A stretch of DNA of 64,000 bases, taken from Smaragdicoccus niigatensis DSM 44881 = NBRC 103563. GTDB taxonomy: Bacteria; Actinomycetota; Actinomycetes; Mycobacteriales; Mycobacteriaceae. Below, in pieces: positions 63,769 to 64,000 of the stretch; position 1 is the first letter of the stretch, and every line of letters begins with the position of its first letter. The notes beneath the pieces are model-generated. The model was given only the letters and a program-made list of their open reading frames with translations. It ran no database searches and had not been told where the DNA came from. Where the stretch lies: positions 62,001-126,000 of the forward strand of contig NZ_AQXZ01000018.1 of the NCBI RefSeq assembly GCF_000380645.1, read 5' to 3'. The position numbers and the translations under genes are program-made.

Positions 63769-64000
63769 TCAGTCGTCGCCGAGCGTGATTGCCTCGGCTT
63801 CGTCAACGCTGTGCGACTCGGGCTGGTGTGCGTCGAGGCCGGTCAGGTGCGACTTCCCGATCACGAGGACCGCCACGGCGAGCGCCGTGAACGTCGCGCC
63901 GACCCAGAACGGAAGATGCACGTTCTGTTCGCCGAGCTTGCCGGCCAACCACGGGGCAGCGGCACCACCGGTGAAGCGGACGAAGCTGTAGGCGGCCGAC
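63769..64000 (-). CDS. MFS transporter, C-terminal end (cut by window edge)
   Basis: The last 76 codons of a minus-strand gene entering from the right edge. It begins SAAYSFVRFTGGAAAPWLAGKLGE, then NVHLPFWVGATFTALAVAVLVIG and a soluble tail ending ITLGDD and TGA at 63769. This is the last helix pair of a 12- or 14-helix major-facilitator drug-efflux-type transporter. Substrate cannot be judged from this part. Confidence 0.8.
   Translation of the reverse strand, partial: SAAYSFVRFTGGAAAPWLAGKLGEQNVHLPFWVGATFTALAVAVLVIGKSHLTGLDAHQPESHSVDEAEAITLGDD

Overview
The window is GC-rich, densely coded chromosomal DNA from a mycolic-acid-type actinobacterium (order Mycobacteriales: the Mycobacterium, Rhodococcus, Gordonia, Williamsia and Dietzia side of the tree). 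The main evidence is gene order. From about 1.7 to 26.4 kb it follows the Mycobacterium tuberculosis Rv1822-Rv1854c neighbourhood: pgsA2, gcvH, garA, MerR, DUF151, MerR, glycine-riboswitch gcvP, glcB, two CNNM proteins, guaB1, blaR/blaI-like genes, a PaaI-type thioesterase and ndh. I cannot name the genus from sequence alone. No rRNA, tRNA, CRISPR array, prophage or insertion sequence was seen.

Layout. 0-5.4 kb: end of a DUF2231 membrane protein, a MenJ-like reductase, a phospholipid synthase, gcvH, the FHA regulator GarA, two MerR regulators and a DUF151 protein. 5.4-8.5 kb: a terminator, a tandem glycine riboswitch and gcvP. 8.7-14.9 kb: accessory genes not in the mycobacterial order. These include a bacterial cyclooxygenase-like heme protein paired with a lipase-maturation-factor-like membrane protein, an enoyl-CoA hydratase/SRPBCC pair and a soluble Ser/Thr kinase with TPR-like repeats. 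15-26.4 kb: the conserved block glcB to ndh, with an IdeR-like iron box in the blaI/thioesterase gap. 26.8-27.4 kb: a secreted M23 peptidase.

27.7-50.4 kb is a catabolic island for agmatine, putrescine and GABA. A divergent GntR-FCD-sensor regulator faces an eight-gene run. That run encodes an aldehyde dehydrogenase, a cytoplasmic copper amine oxidase, a tandem Usp protein, an APC permease, N-carbamoylputrescine amidase, agmatine deiminase and a Met/His-rich membrane protein, and ends in a DUF222-HNH gene that carries its own LexA-like box. Beyond a PucR-type regulator lie a 6-aminohexanoate-dimer-hydrolase (NylB)-like serine hydrolase, an orphan ATP-grasp enzyme, a GABA-type permease, gabT, gabD and an unusually short NAD-glutamate dehydrogenase. 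The inferred route is agmatine to N-carbamoylputrescine to putrescine to 4-aminobutanal to GABA to succinate semialdehyde to succinate. Glutamate made by GabT would be deaminated by the glutamate dehydrogenase. The ATP-grasp and NylB-like pair may make and break an omega-amino-acid amide; this is the least explained part of the window.

50.4-64 kb: a free-standing LeuA regulatory-domain protein behind an apparent translational attenuator, then mostly single genes (VOC, WS/DGAT, TSUP, GNAT, DinB, a secreted protein, DsbA-like, EamA, FadI thiolase, GAP family, NCS2 permease, a COG4705 membrane protein). The window ends inside an MFS transporter on the minus strand. Several convergent pairs in this part end in interlocked stop codons.
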